The notes under the pieces: generated by a model
Database searches by the model: none
The model's input: only the letters and a program-made list of their open reading frames with translations
Told to the model about the DNA's origin: nothing
Shown: one piece after another, positions 33,486 through 44,296 of the stretch
How the letters are laid out: every line of letters starts with the position of its first letter
Position numbering within the stretch: the stretch's first letter is position 1
Origin: Notospermus geniculatus
Lineage: Eukaryota > Nemertea > Pilidiophora > Heteronemertea > Lineidae
DNA length: 64,000 nucleotides
Reading direction: 5' to 3'
NCBI GenBank assembly: GCA_002633025.1
Contig: NMRB01000572.1
Span: 161,755-225,754, forward strand
Made by a program: the position numbers and the translations under genes

Positions 33486-34621
33486 ATATAAATAGTTGAT
33501 GACGTCATTATCCTTTCTGAATATTTTAAAGTTTATCCTTTTATCCTATTATCGTTTATGCTGTCGTAGGACTTCTAAACATCGTTATTCAATTTTGGGT
33601 TCACTGCACGGTGGCGACTGCACAGAGCCAAGTAGAGGATACGAAAAAATAGATGATACAAACCATAGAAGAAGTGCCAAAATGGCGCCGGATGAAATCG
33701 AAAATATGTTCGTTTTATGTGAGGAATGACGCAACAACCACGATAAAATGCGGAATAACACACAGATATCTATCGCCCTGACACGATCGTTCAAAAGTAG
33801 AATAAAATAACCCAATATCAATCACACAGGACAAGGAAAAATGTCCCAAGTTTTTTTCCCATCGTGGGAGTTTACCATCGTGGCATGTAATATAATCGTG
33901 ATGGAGTTATACTAATGAGGAAATAATTAGTCCTATTATAAAACCACTTATTGTTGTCCTTCGCAAGTACAAGTTCGTTGAATGTAATTAAGTTCAGATT
34001 GTGTTTTTCTATTAAGATCGAGAAATTCGTGATAGTTTTGAGTGTCCCACCTTAAGAAGGTGTTAAATTTGTATGTTACTTTCAGGGCAGTGTACACCGA
34101 TGATACCATGGAACACGCGGTCCAATTGGTTTCTGTTGGGTCCATGGGATGGTGTGCAATTTGGACGATTCCGTGTCTGACAATCGGAAACTTCGGTCTC
34201 GCTGTTTTGACCACCGTATGGAGCTGGGGACCGAATTTAAATCATTAACGAGTCCGGGACGGCGGAGACTGATGTGAGCGTGGGGAGACCACCACATGAA
34301 AGATTCGTCTCCACGGTCGCCCCTCATTCCTCCGAGGAGGACACGACCAAAGCGACGGGAAAGTTTGGGCCACCGGCAAATTGCACCATTATATCCAACG
34401 TCATATTGCCGTGGTTGGTGTATTTGTTGGTGTGGTAGCTGAGAAAACAACCAGTGTATTTGTTAGTGACGTAGGCGACATGAAAAATCAAACGAACCAC
34501 CCCCTAATACAATAACAACAGCCAATGTATTTGTTAGATACGTAGGTGGCACGGAAAAAGTTACAAGCAAACGACCAAACCCAATGTCAACAGTCACTGC
34601 ATCTGTATGACACGGAGTGAA
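33486..34621. other. non-coding; one conserved patch at 34084-34260
   Basis: The patch is preceded by an acceptor-like TGTTACTTTCAG and is identical in B (50041-50217). A 68-residue frame at 34042-34248 crosses it but lacks recognised motifs. The remainder differs by indels. Confidence 0.4.
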
Positions 34622-35050
34622 AACACTAGCAGACGATCCGCCCCCTACCACAATAACAACAGCCAAATCATTTGTTAGTGTTGTAGGGGACACGGAGTGA
34701 GTGCGTGACGGGCCCATACATTGCCATGACCAACCACCAAATCCTGGGAGGTTTCACTTTAATTACACATCGCGCCAGAGCGCATGCAAGGGTTGCTTAT
34801 TAGTCTCGTCCAGCCAATTAGGGTGGATGAGTTCCAGAATGACAATAGGGTGTTGCGCATGCAGCCTGGCCCATTAGGCTGATTAGCAGGGCTGGCTCAC
34901 TGGAGAACCACTTAAACTTCCCATAATGGTTAAGCAGCTTCAATTTGGTTATGCCATTATGGGAAATTCACTCTAGGAGAATTTATAATTGAGGTGGGTA
35001 TATTTAAACTGTAGTGTGTTATTTTTGTCGTAGAGGTTGAGAGGTTTCCA
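34622..35050. promoter_or_regulatory. near-identical non-coding block with a 12-bp inverted repeat
   Basis: One mismatch in 429 bases against B; 34739-35050 equals 50683-50994 exactly. Contains TTCCCATAATGG (34918-34929) and CCATTATGGGAA (34954-34965), a perfect inverted pair around a 24-base spacer, and several ATTAG/AATTA words. Best enhancer candidate in the window. Confidence 0.5.
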
Positions 35051-35670
35051 ACGCAGACTTGTCACGGTTGTGGTGTACATTTGTACCAACTCGTTATATC
35101 AAGATATCTTTGTAAACAGGCTCATTTTTTTCAAATTACGTTGTTCTTATCAACCTAACAAAGCAACATGTACTTTAGTTTCTGCCTCAAATAAGTTATC
35201 CGGACAGTTCCTGTCGTATCACCCGTTCTTATCTCAACACGTCTCGAAAACCTCCCAACACCATGGCACCCCGCCATTTTCTCTCATGATCTCACCATCG
35301 TCGCGAGATCTCACAGCGTCTGTCACGTGATACGATACGTCTGAATGTTTGCACACAGATATCCAACAGGCACGCAGCAAATTTAAGCTCTCGACGAACA
35401 AAAAGAAAAAACAATCATAATGAGGGGTACATCACGCAAGTCGGATGTCATGAAATGTGCTAAAAAAATAAAAAATAAAAAGTAGCAGGTATCACCATGC
35501 ACCAAGAGACCAGTAATTAGCAAGGGAATGTTGCTTTTGGAAACTAACACGGTGGGAAAACAGGGTTTGGGGATTCGCTCAGTAGGTTCTGCTGTTCTTG
35601 ATTTCGGTGTAACGTTTTCTAGTGTTCTCCATATCTCAGTGTTTCCATACAAAAGACAGCTAGAGAGACT
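35051..35670. other. non-coding, nothing recognised
   Basis: Co-linear with B 50995-51614, with scattered substitutions. Two CATGATCTCACC/GCGAGATCTCAC words. Confidence 0.4.
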
Positions 35671-35947
35671 AGAGCCCGTATTCTAGAAGCCTCCTTAACA
35701 CTAAGGCCCAATTAAGGTTTTGAAGTCTGCCCTGAAAACAATAGGGAGTTTAAGAAATCAAACGATAAACGTTAACTTTACGATAACGTTATTTTTTGTA
35801 CCGAAAATGCAATTTAAAATCTGGTGAATGTGCCGTATGAAAAATAACGTTGGCGTAAAGTTAACGTTTATCGTTTGATTTCTTAAACTCCCTTATAGCT
35901 CAAGATAAACCTTAGAGTTAAAAGGAAACTTCTAGAATAACGGCCGT
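35671..35947. mobile_element. outer MITE carrying a nested MITE, in A only
   Basis: CCCGTATTCTAGAAG...CTAAG at the left is answered by CTTAGAGTTAAAAGG...CTTCTAGAATAACGG at the right. B lacks it all. Without the nested element it would be about 126 bp. Confidence 0.7.
35743..35893. mobile_element. foldback MITE, family alpha (copy 4), 151 bp, nested
   Basis: AGGGAGTTTAAGAAATC to its complement CTTAAACTCCCT. Flanked by AAT and TAT, so the 3-bp duplication is imperfect. Its arms are nearly perfect, which suggests youth. Confidence 0.85.
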
Positions 35948-36954
35948 ATGACTTTTCAATAGGAAACAGAGAAATCTCTCACTCTCGCTGCACGGTGTAC
36001 CCCATATAATGTGGGGAAACACTAAACGGGAATACCGTGACATTTTACAGCTCCACTGAAAATCTTTTCAAGTCTTCATATATTGGTACGGATGTAGAAA
36101 GACTAAAAGATGGCAAAAAATTAGTGGAAAAACTAATCTGAAGTCGACACATGTACGATTTGTTGTTGTAACATCCACACTTAGAATGTCAGTATATACC
36201 TATGAGACTCACTGTTACCATGGTTCCATTGGCTTTTCCTTGGAACAATTCAACAAACTTTTCATCTTAATAACGATTAACGTTATGGATACGTTGATTA
36301 AGTCCTGTATGTATGTCGGCGTTCTAGCCAAGGCTTGCTGATTCGCTCCATGTGACGGGATGTGAATTTAGTAATGGCAGGGATCGTGTGGCCATCCCTC
36401 CCCAAGTTCAAAAGCCTTTTCAAAAGGACAGGCGAAATTGAATGGGTTGTCACAGTATAGGCACAGGATTCAAGTTATGCTCAACATAAACACGTTTATT
36501 TGCCAAAGTTTTCTCGCTAGGGGGCCTCGTTCACATTTTGGTGACGGACCTTCCCTACGAAATTTCTCGGCGAATAAATTTGTAACAAGGAAAACTAAAA
36601 TCCTTGGACAGGCAAGAGTTCTTGGCACACCTGCCGACAATAGGCGGCGATCTGACCACAACGACACGCCGAGACGACTCATTTGAATCTTCTGGCGTTA
36701 CATCAGCATCATCAACGAAGAGACAGGTTCAAAATTTGTCGTAACTTTCATCTGGACTCTGAGGTCGCATATTTGGAGGTTTTACGCGGCCTGCCAGTTC
36801 CTCAACCCAAGGTCAAAGTCACTGACCGATGTCAAAATATCGCCAACCGCTGTCCAAGCGGACTGGTATGACTGGTAGCTTCTCCTCACGGTGACCGATG
36901 ACGTCACTGAGGGCGATGAAAACATAGAACCAGTCGCAAGAGGGTTTCCCTGAC
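35948..36954. other. non-coding, nothing recognised
   Basis: Co-linear with B with many small indels. No gene recognised. Confidence 0.4.
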
Positions 36955-37168
36955 CGCCTCTGACGTTATATTTATTAATCCACTATATTGTATAACATGT
37001 AATTACTAAATAGCAGTCCATTATGGAAATTGATTGCATCTGCAAACACTAACACCCAATTTGTTAATGTCGAGGATTTTTTCGTGTTGTTGGTAAAACC
37101 ATTGGCGAAATGTATTTGTAAATTACCGCGAGAGACAAGGGAATACAATAGAGTAGATTTCACGGACC
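36955..37168. promoter_or_regulatory. 214-bp non-coding block identical between A and B
   Basis: Identical to 52616-52829. Contains TTTATTAATCC, ATGTAATTACT and TTTGTTAATG words. Confidence 0.42.
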
Positions 37169-37274
37169 AAATTGGTAGTGGCAAAACTGGGCGGCGTGCA
37201 GTATCGAAGAAGAACGCCGTCAATGAAAAAGTAGTTGCCCTTCCAACGCTGTGGTCACTTCGTAGGTAGCCCAG

Positions 37275-37475
37275 ATAAAGCCCCCGTCACATATCCACTC
37301 CGGGTCCCGTACGGCGAGTAAAAACAGACAGATTGCCCCTGGTCCCCGGGGAATGAAAACCATAGAAATGAAATGAACATGAAAATGAAAATCGTAATGG
37401 ACAGACCCGTACTGTCTCTAAAATCTGGGTGGGGAAAGTCGTACGGGGCCCGGTGGATATGTGACTTGGTCTTTA
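37275..37475. mobile_element. MULE-like MITE inserted in a SINE head (A copy)
   Basis: Ends ATAAAGCCC..GTCACATATCC and GGATATGTGAC..GGTCTTTA are inverted repeats. GGTAGCCCAG (37265-37274) and GGTAGCCTAG (37476-37485) flank it. In B the two 10-bp flanks are identical. 9-10 bp duplications fit Mutator-like elements. Confidence 0.75.
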
Positions 37476-37642
37476 GGTAGCCTAGCAAGCGGCAGGTTTT
37501 GGGTTCGAATCCAGCCTAGGCCATAGGATTAATTATCCCTGGTTCCTCATCCGTCCCATGGGCCAGTAAGCTGTGGTGCCTTGTACCTTCTCATAAGGCC
37601 AAGTAAAAGACCCCATCGAAGTGAGGAACATGAGTAGCTTGA
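37476..37642 (+). repeat. tRNA-derived SINE, 5' part (A copy, split)
   Basis: A-box-like TAGCCTAGCAAGCGG (37478-37492) and B-box GGTTCGAATCC (37502-37512) mark an RNA polymerase III promoter of tRNA origin. The body has CAAGTAAAAGACCCCATC. The SINE resumes at 39049 after a 1.4-kb insertion. Confidence 0.8.
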
Positions 37643-39048
37643 CGAATGGGGCGGGTGAGTGAAACGTACGGCGCGCAGCGCCCACGAAGATAAGTGTCGC
37701 CCCCAACGGTTGATATGCCATCCTACCACCATATACTATAGCGATCGGCCGGTCATGGAGCTACAGCCCAAACGGCGAATACCTGGTCGGGGCCGGTGTT
37801 GGTGATCGACAGTGTATGTGGTCATATGCCGAAAATAAATTTTTCAGCATCCCAGCTCCTCTGGTTAATTAACGGCGCTAATTAGCAACTTCGTTCAAAA
37901 TCATTTCCCGCCAAACCTTACTTCCACCAGGTGCCGCCGGGGGCGTGTGCGCAGTGAGGAAGCTCTCCCCTGTGCTAAAAATGGCATGTGTAGGCCTACA
38001 TGGAATGCTGCATGATCCGGTTTTCGAGCTCTGTGAGGTCGTATAATTCATTAATCCCCGATCATGCCGATCGGAAGTGACGTCCATAGCACACAATGGA
38101 AATCCTATTGTACAATGCGGCTTATTCCGTCAATCGATGACCTTTTTTGGGGCTCTGATCGGGGATTCTAAACTCGTTCCACGCCAAAAAACCTACGCGT
38201 ACCGGTAGCACAGTTCACCGGTCATCAGTCATGCATGCATGCATATCATTGTATCCCTGTGCTAGTGTGCATGCAGATGACGTGTGTGCCGTGATCATAC
38301 ACTGTGTTGGCATGCATTAGGCCTACTGTACTGTAGTCCAGCCTGACATCTCAAAGTTAAAGCAGCCCACCTGTTATTCATAAATCAGTGGTAGGCCTAA
38401 CAGGAAGGGTTCAGCACAGACGATGAATTGCTGCTAAAAAATAAGGCAATATAGCCTGGGGCTTAAGCCTTAGCTAGGCCTGCAATACAAATGGCTTCAT
38501 TCATTCTGAATTTTTGTTGGCCTACGGTACGCAGCTCGCAGGCAGGCTGCAATTCATGAATTCGGCTAATACCCATCGCCATTTCACTACACGCACTCAC
38601 AAAATCCCTGTTTTACAACCTAATATCGCTATACACATACACCCCCCCCACACCACACACACATGGCACCATTATCAATCGGGGCATCCTGCAGATGGAC
38701 TGCTAGAAGCAGGCCATCTGCAGGATGCCCATATAACAGCCTAACACAACATTAACACTTCCCTTCTTCTACTTCCAGAATGCTAGCATCCCTTCAACTC
38801 TTCATCCTACAAAAATAATACATTTACTTCCCCCAACCCCACTATCTAGTACCGGTACTTAATATGTAATCACAACAAATCACCCTCATAGACCTACCTA
38901 TACCCTACACCCCACTTTACTTCATCACATTACCACTATTCATTCAGTTATCAAATTCCACTACCACAACACTGACACCTCTGCATCTCGGCTTCAACAT
39001 CCTACCAATCTTCTACAAATCTAGTTCATCTTTCACTTTACTGGAAAT
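37643..39048. other. 1.4-kb segment splitting the SINE, in A only
   Basis: B has the SINE uninterrupted, and the SINE fragment at 10100 is also contiguous, so this is an insertion in A. It holds an ATGCATGC repeat (38230), a strong hairpin (38682-38731) and a C/A-rich low-complexity tail (38590-39040). No frame or inverted ends recognised. Confidence 0.7.
38682..38731. other. near-perfect hairpin
   Basis: GGGCATCCTGCAGATGG and CCATCTGCAGGATGCCC pair fully; inside, CTGC and GCAG extend the stem around a TAGAA loop. It may form a small structured RNA or be a transposon remnant. Confidence 0.55.
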
Positions 39049-39494
39049 GACCTCTGCCGTACTTACCAGGGCCAATAACGCTGACGGAGGCCGATAATCC
39101 GGGAATTCCCACCAAATTCGGAGTCGACAAAAGGAAGACACCCCAAAAATCGTGGTTTAGATTATCACTATGAATATTCCAGAGTTACTATCATGACAGA
39201 CTAGGAATGCGAAACACCTGGCTTATATCCGCGTCCCCAATTTTTGGCCTCGCACCCAATTAGTGAGTCCAACTAACCCTATTTTCACTCACCTTTTTAC
39301 CTAATTAGACCAAATAAAGCCTAGGCATTCAGTCTTAGCACTAACTAGCGACACAGCACAGCAGGCAAGTCCACGAGTACAATCTCAGATAATAATCGTT
39401 TTAGAATTCGATTTACCGTTCGAAGTGTTATTGTGGGTGGCTAAAACCCGCAGCGGGTCACCCAAAATATGCTCTCAGTCAAGACTAACAGTTA

Positions 39495-40088
39495 NNNNNN
39501 NNNNNNNNNNNNNNNNNNNNNNNNNNNNNNNNNNNNNNNNNNNNNNNNNNNNNNNNNNNNNNNNNNNNNNNNNNNNNNNNNNNNNNNNNNNNNNNNNNNN
39601 NNNNNNNNNNNNNNNNNNNNNNNNNNNNNNNNNNNNNNNNNNNNNNNNNNNNNNNNNNNNNNNNNNNNNNNNNNNNNNNNNNNNNNNNNNNNNNNNNNNN
39701 NNNNNNNNNNNNNNNNNNNNNNNNNNNNNNNNNNNNNNNNNNNNNNNNNNNNNNNNNNNNNNNNNNNNNNNNNNNNNNNNNNNNNNNNNNNNNNNNNNNN
39801 NNNNNNNNNNNNNNNNNNNNNNNNNNNNNNNNNNNNNNNNNNNNNNNNNNNNNNNNNNNNNNNNNNNNNNNNNNNNNNNNNNNNNNNNNNNNNNNNNNNN
39901 NNNNNNNNNNNNNNNNNNNNNNNNNNNNNNNNNNNNNNNNNNNNNNNNNNNNNNNNNNNNNNNNNNNNNNNNNNNNNNNNNNNNNNNNNNNNNNNNNNNN
40001 NNNNNNNNNNNNNNNNNNNNNNNNNNNNNNNNNNNNNNNNNNNNNNNNNNNNNNNNNNNNNNNNNNNNNNNNNNNNNNNNNNNNNNNN
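39495..40088. other. assembly gap (594 N)
   Basis: In B the matching interval is largely sequenced (53768-54176) with a shorter gap of 78 N at 54177-54254. Both gaps end at the same G-run. Confidence 0.95.
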
Positions 40089-40721
40089 GGGGGGGGGGGC
40101 GCTGAAGGCAGATACGTTCCAACTACATTCCTAGTGTTACTGGTCCATCCTCCCCAATGTCCATTGAAGCCCCGATTCTGGCTGAAAGGCGACCCGAGAC
40201 AATAGCGATATTGCAACATTGTCGGCCAAAGGAAGGCTTCTTCCCATCCCTGCGGGTGCGCTCCAGCAAAATTCAAATTTTCAAATTCAAATTTTTTTTG
40301 AAAATGCGCTCCAGCATGACAGCCTCGATAGAACACTTGTCCCAACATCGCAAAGGCAGTAAATGTTACTGGTATAGCTACTGACAACAACGAAAATGCC
40401 CGAGATATCATTATGGTTATTAAACACTGCTTGTGAAACAACCCGCAGGCACTCACTGAAATATCGAAAAGGTATCTCATGGTTGAAAACAATATAGAAT
40501 TTAAGCTGCGAAAAAAACCCGACCGATTGACCTCAGATGAAAAATCCTTTAGTAGAACTTGCCAGAAATGGTGAGTGCATCCCAACAGGTCCTCGGGCTC
40601 AATATCAGCAGTAAATCAATTGCTGCAGCATCAGACATCGCCTCCCTTGACGGCAAACAGTCAGGTATTGATGCCTGCGGCGATGTTCATGCGCGACATC
40701 GTTGTCAATTGTTGTAATACC

Positions 40722-41450
40722 AATCTGTTGCAAAAGTACCAGTAGAGTATTCTTGTGGCCCAGCCCACCAAGACCCAAGTTATGTCGTACTACTGCTGGT
40801 ACACTCCTCTCGCAGTGTTTTGTTTCGCTCCGTACCTACGCTTCACAAACCACTGCTTCGAATGGCCGGTATTCTGCCGATTTACCGCCAGGTGGCACCA
40901 CTATACTGTTCCCGCTGCCGCGCTGGAGAAAGTGTTTTAGGATTTTGCTCAGTTGCAGCCTGATGGCGGGCGCTGATTGGTTGGACGGAAATAGTGCCAT
41001 CTGGCGGTAAATCGGCAGAATACCGGCCATTCGAAGCAGTGGTTTGTGAAGCGTAGGTACGGAGCGAAACAAAACACTGCAAGAGGAGTGTAACTGCTGG
41101 TACCTGGAGCATGTTGAGCGCGCAGGTTCTGTATGAGCGAGGTTTGCACGTAGGCCTAGCACAGCTTTTAGGAATGCGGATTGTTTGAACGACTGACTGC
41201 TGAGCGCGAGACTACCCCACGAGGCATTTCTGGAGCCAATCTATTGCAAAGTATGAGAGTTTCCTCTTGCGCTCTAGCCAACCAAGACCCAAGTTAAGTC
41301 GTACTGCTAGTAACCTTGAGCATGTTGAGCACACAGGTTCTGTATGAGCGAGGTTTGCACGTACAGCACAGCTGTGTACGAATGAATGCAGATTGTTTGA
41401 ACGACTGACTGCTAAGCGCGAGACTACCCCACAGAAGCATTTCTGGAGCT
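40722..41450. repeat. two-unit tandem duplication, about 215 bp, with insertion in unit one
   Basis: CAAGACCCAAGTTA..TCGTACT, GAGCATGTTGAGC, GACTGACTGCTRAGCGCGAG occur twice. Unit one is interrupted by the 293-bp transposon in A. B has the same duplication near 54840-55315 and 55800-55880. Confidence 0.75.
40800..41092. mobile_element. 293-bp foldback transposon, in A only
   Basis: Arms of almost 100 bp: TACACTCCTCT..GCAGTGTTTTG at the left, answered at the right. An exact 8-bp duplication ACTGCTGG (40792-40799 and 41093-41100); B has one ACTGCTGG in an empty site near 55030. hAT-like by duplication length. No coding frame. Confidence 0.92.
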
Positions 41451-41894
41451 GAACAGAAAAAGAAACGTAATCATTATGACTATTTTAGTTCTGCGGCATG
41501 CAATGTACTATATGGAACCGTTGCAAAAATGCTAGTCATTTCGAACTTTGCACTGAGTTACGTGTTACTGATAGTTGTCACGAAAATAATTGCTGATTGA
41601 AGAGTTAATATCGATAAAATGCTGCATAATATTTGCTCAAAGTACAGAAAAAAACGCACACATTTTCAATGAAGCTACATGTCGAAAAAAACAGGAACAA
41701 AACAGTAGAATGTTTATAAAGAATATTTTCAAATCACACATTTTTAATGTCTTTGTATTTGAAAGACACATTAGTACATGTACATGTACGTGTAGATGAA
41801 ATACAAAACACACACAAAGATGGCGAACCTTTCTCAGTGAACGTACACTTTAAAATTAGCACATTTAAATGAATTCAAAGCCACTAGCATTCGT

Positions 41895-42312
41895 AAGTCG
41901 AATATGCGCTTCTACGTCCTTCAAAGTAACCACAAACCTAAGTCGAATGCGCTTCTATGTCATTCAAAGTGATCACATATCTAGTCGAATACGCTTCTAT
42001 CATTCAAAGTGATCACATATCTAAGTCGAATACGCTTGTATGTCATTCAAAGTGATCACATATCTAGTCGAATACGCTTCTATCATTCAAAGTGATCACA
42101 TCTAAGTCGAATACGCTTGTATGTCATTCAAAGTGATCACATATCTACGCCGAATACGCTTCTACGTCATTCAAAGTGATTACATATCTAAGCCGAATAC
42201 GCTTCTACGTCATTCAAAATAATCACATATCTATGTCGAATACGCTTCTACGTCGTTCAAAGTGATCACATACCAAAATCAAATACGCTACGTCCATCAT
42301 TGTGACCTCATA
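41895..42312. repeat. minisatellite, 43-bp unit, about 9.5 copies (A copy)
   Basis: Unit core GTCGAATACGCTTCTACGTC then ATTCAAAGTGATCACATATC. B array at 56334-56752 has a similar copy number but a different order of variants. Confidence 0.9.
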
Positions 42313-43741
42313 CATGCACTGGTGGGTGTCTCTACAAATCTGAAGTAAGAGCATTTACCAATTTTCTTTATACCACCAAAGTATAACCGCGAAACTATTT
42401 TGTAGTTGATCCAATAAACAGGCCGACTGATAATTTTTCTGTCGTATGTCGGTTTCTAAAACACCTTCCTTTTGANCTTTAAGAGAAAACGACAGGGGAT
42501 TGAAAAATCGCGCTCATGTCGACTGGTGATAGTGGAAGGTTGAAAATACATCGGAGCGTAAGACTCGCTGCTAATGTAACACTTTGTGAGATCAAAGAGT
42601 AGCTGGTACAAAAAGGAAAAGCTAGCATTTAGCTTAGTGCAACGTACATGGGTTGTCTCATCTCATCAAAACATTAGCATGTCATGGGTTATAGGAAAAT
42701 CTGGCATTTCGGCGTATGTTCAGGCTCTGATCTGAGATTGATCCTAGGGTCGTTTGAGTGGGTCGCGATAAGGGTTGTGTATGCCACACGTGTAGTTTAG
42801 AATGTTGATGGTGAATCTGTGAAATGAAAGACTTCGACGGACCCCACGGAATGATGTGGCGAGTTTTCCCTTCGTGTCTACCCAAGGCTGCTGAACTACA
42901 GCTTCTGAACTGCCCTCCTGCGAATAGCTTCTACTGGGTCGTGCACTGATGTAACATATACTCTAAACTCGATTTTTAAGGTCGTAAGTATAGATACATG
43001 ACCATGCCCCAGAAGTAAAGAGACCCACTCCGCCCTTGAGGTAACAGCCAATGGCTGTGTTGCGTCTTCGTCACGTGGTTGAATGAGCCTGAACGTGCTG
43101 GGAAACCCTTAGCTACCACTCCAAACTCCATTAGGTCTATATGTATGTGAAATATACTATAGATGAGTTGCAGGAACTGAATTAGGTCAAGGTCAAACCA
43201 GACGTCATAATGCCATTTTGACCACCGCATGTTGGACCGCATCTTTTGACGTTATGACGTCTGTCGACTTTGTGTTGTTGCTGTGACGATGACCTAATTC
43301 GATTTCTGCAACTCATATACGTCACAAAAAAGTTAAATTTTGTAAAAAGTGCGCTGAAAGTTTTTGTCACTTTATAGAATGCGTTATTAGACTATACACC
43401 TCTAGATAATAGCTTAGGTACTCATTAGAGAGCGATACCATGAATTAATAGGCAATTAGACGTATATTAAGCGGACAATATCGAGCCACGTCCAGGACGA
43501 TTCATTAGCGGACTAAAAGCATTTACAATGTTTGTCTATCGCTAGAACATTCTTAAACCATTTTTGACTTATTATAATAATTTCACGAAATCGGTGTCTC
43601 ATTTAAACCTTTTGAAGTGGTAACTCGAGCGAGTTTCGTCGGAAAAAACCACAGCTTTGGCGGCCATTATGAAGTTTATAATGGAGAAATCGTAATTTAG
43701 CCGCCCTCTTGAGTGCAATAGCAACCCCATTTAGTTTCAAC
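42313..43741. other. non-coding; single-N gap and conserved end
   Basis: The N at 42476 stands for the 113 bases at 56911-57023 in B. 43380-43741 matches B almost exactly, with CATTAG, GAATTAATAGG and ATAATAATTT words. An inverted-looking pair CAGACGTCATAATG / GACGTTATGACGTCTG lies near 43200-43265. Confidence 0.45.
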
Positions 43742-43742
43742 N
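43742..43742. other. single-N contig join between blocks A and B
   Basis: Left is the end of A (B continues with CTCATTTTATGCC). Right restarts in the middle of the LMO4 LIM1 coding sequence. Confidence 0.92.
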
Positions 43743-43905
43743 TCCATAGCGTGTAAAAGAAAACGGTCGCATATCCTTGCGCCGCATCCTGCACAACTGC
43801 GCATGCTCGCTTCACGATTGTTAGTATTGTTGTTGTTATTGTTATTGTTGTTCGTGGCGTTTGTTGTCATTGTGTTGGCGGTTGATGTGTTCAGGGCCGG
43901 ATTGC
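43743..43905 (-). pseudogene. Lmo4: LMO4 exon, truncated second copy at contig end
   Basis: Same acceptor and coding start as 27715 (acceptor at 43906), with one more Asn codon in the Asn run. The exon is cut at the N after ...RFLLHAM, so the zinc ligands beyond the first two Cys are missing. This is almost certainly the other allele cut by contig end, not a broken paralogue. Confidence 0.88.
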
Positions 43906-44197
43906 CTGCAAAGAGAAACAACAAAATCGTCATGATTTTGAGACAAACGATACAGTTGGCATGTGTGACGTCATACAGAAATGTGACGTCATACAGAAAT
44001 GACGTCATCAGATCTGCACACTACATTCAACCAATAAGAAAAATCTACGTCTATACACGAATATGCAGGCTGTCGTTGTGAAAATCAAGATCAAGAACAT
44101 TCAACAAGCTGCAGTGTAGAAAAGGTTAAAAAGTAAAAACACACAAATCACAAAACCAAGTCTTCAAGTGGGCAATACCATGCAACCAGAACCCGAG

Positions 44198-44296
44198 AAA
44201 AGTAGTACTCTGGGATCTCTTCTACATAGCGCCTGAGGAAGACCCCGATTGGGGTCGAAAATGTGCGAAATATTCGGAGACGACTTTCCGATTTAT
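44198..44296 (+). mobile_element. 99-bp retroposed fragment, in B only
   Basis: Flanked by a 17-bp direct repeat TGCAACCAGAACCCGAG (44181-44197 and 44297-44313), the mark of target-primed retroposition; A has one copy of the site. The insert contains GCCTGAGGAAGACCCC and GGGGTCGAAA, a 6-bp stem with flanking CTGAGGA and GAAA. No coding capacity. Confidence 0.8.

Larger units (their letters stand above)
27556..43741. repeat. duplicated block A (first haplotype copy), about 16.2 kb
   Basis: Co-linear with 43743-58322. It starts inside the LMO4 exon and ends at the N at 43742. It contains the intact exon, a 293-bp foldback transposon, a nested MITE pair, a 284-bp segment and a 1.4-kb segment that B lacks. 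Confidence 0.95.

Noticed and set aside
37502-37512. tRNA gene suggested by GGTTCGAATCC
   Set aside because: Acceptor and T stems do not pair properly and the A box is interrupted upstream by a MITE. This is a tRNA-derived SINE.
39425-40585. Frames of 215-366 codons around the N-run
   Set aside because: They are open only because N was translated as unknown residues.
41895-42312. CRISPR-like look of regular repeats
   Set aside because: Head-to-tail minisatellite without unique spacers, in an animal genome, with no cas genes.
44198-44296. Calling the 99-bp insert a genuine hammerhead ribozyme
   Set aside because: There is one extra A between CTGAGGA and the stem, and stems I and III are not evident. 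Kept only as a resemblance.
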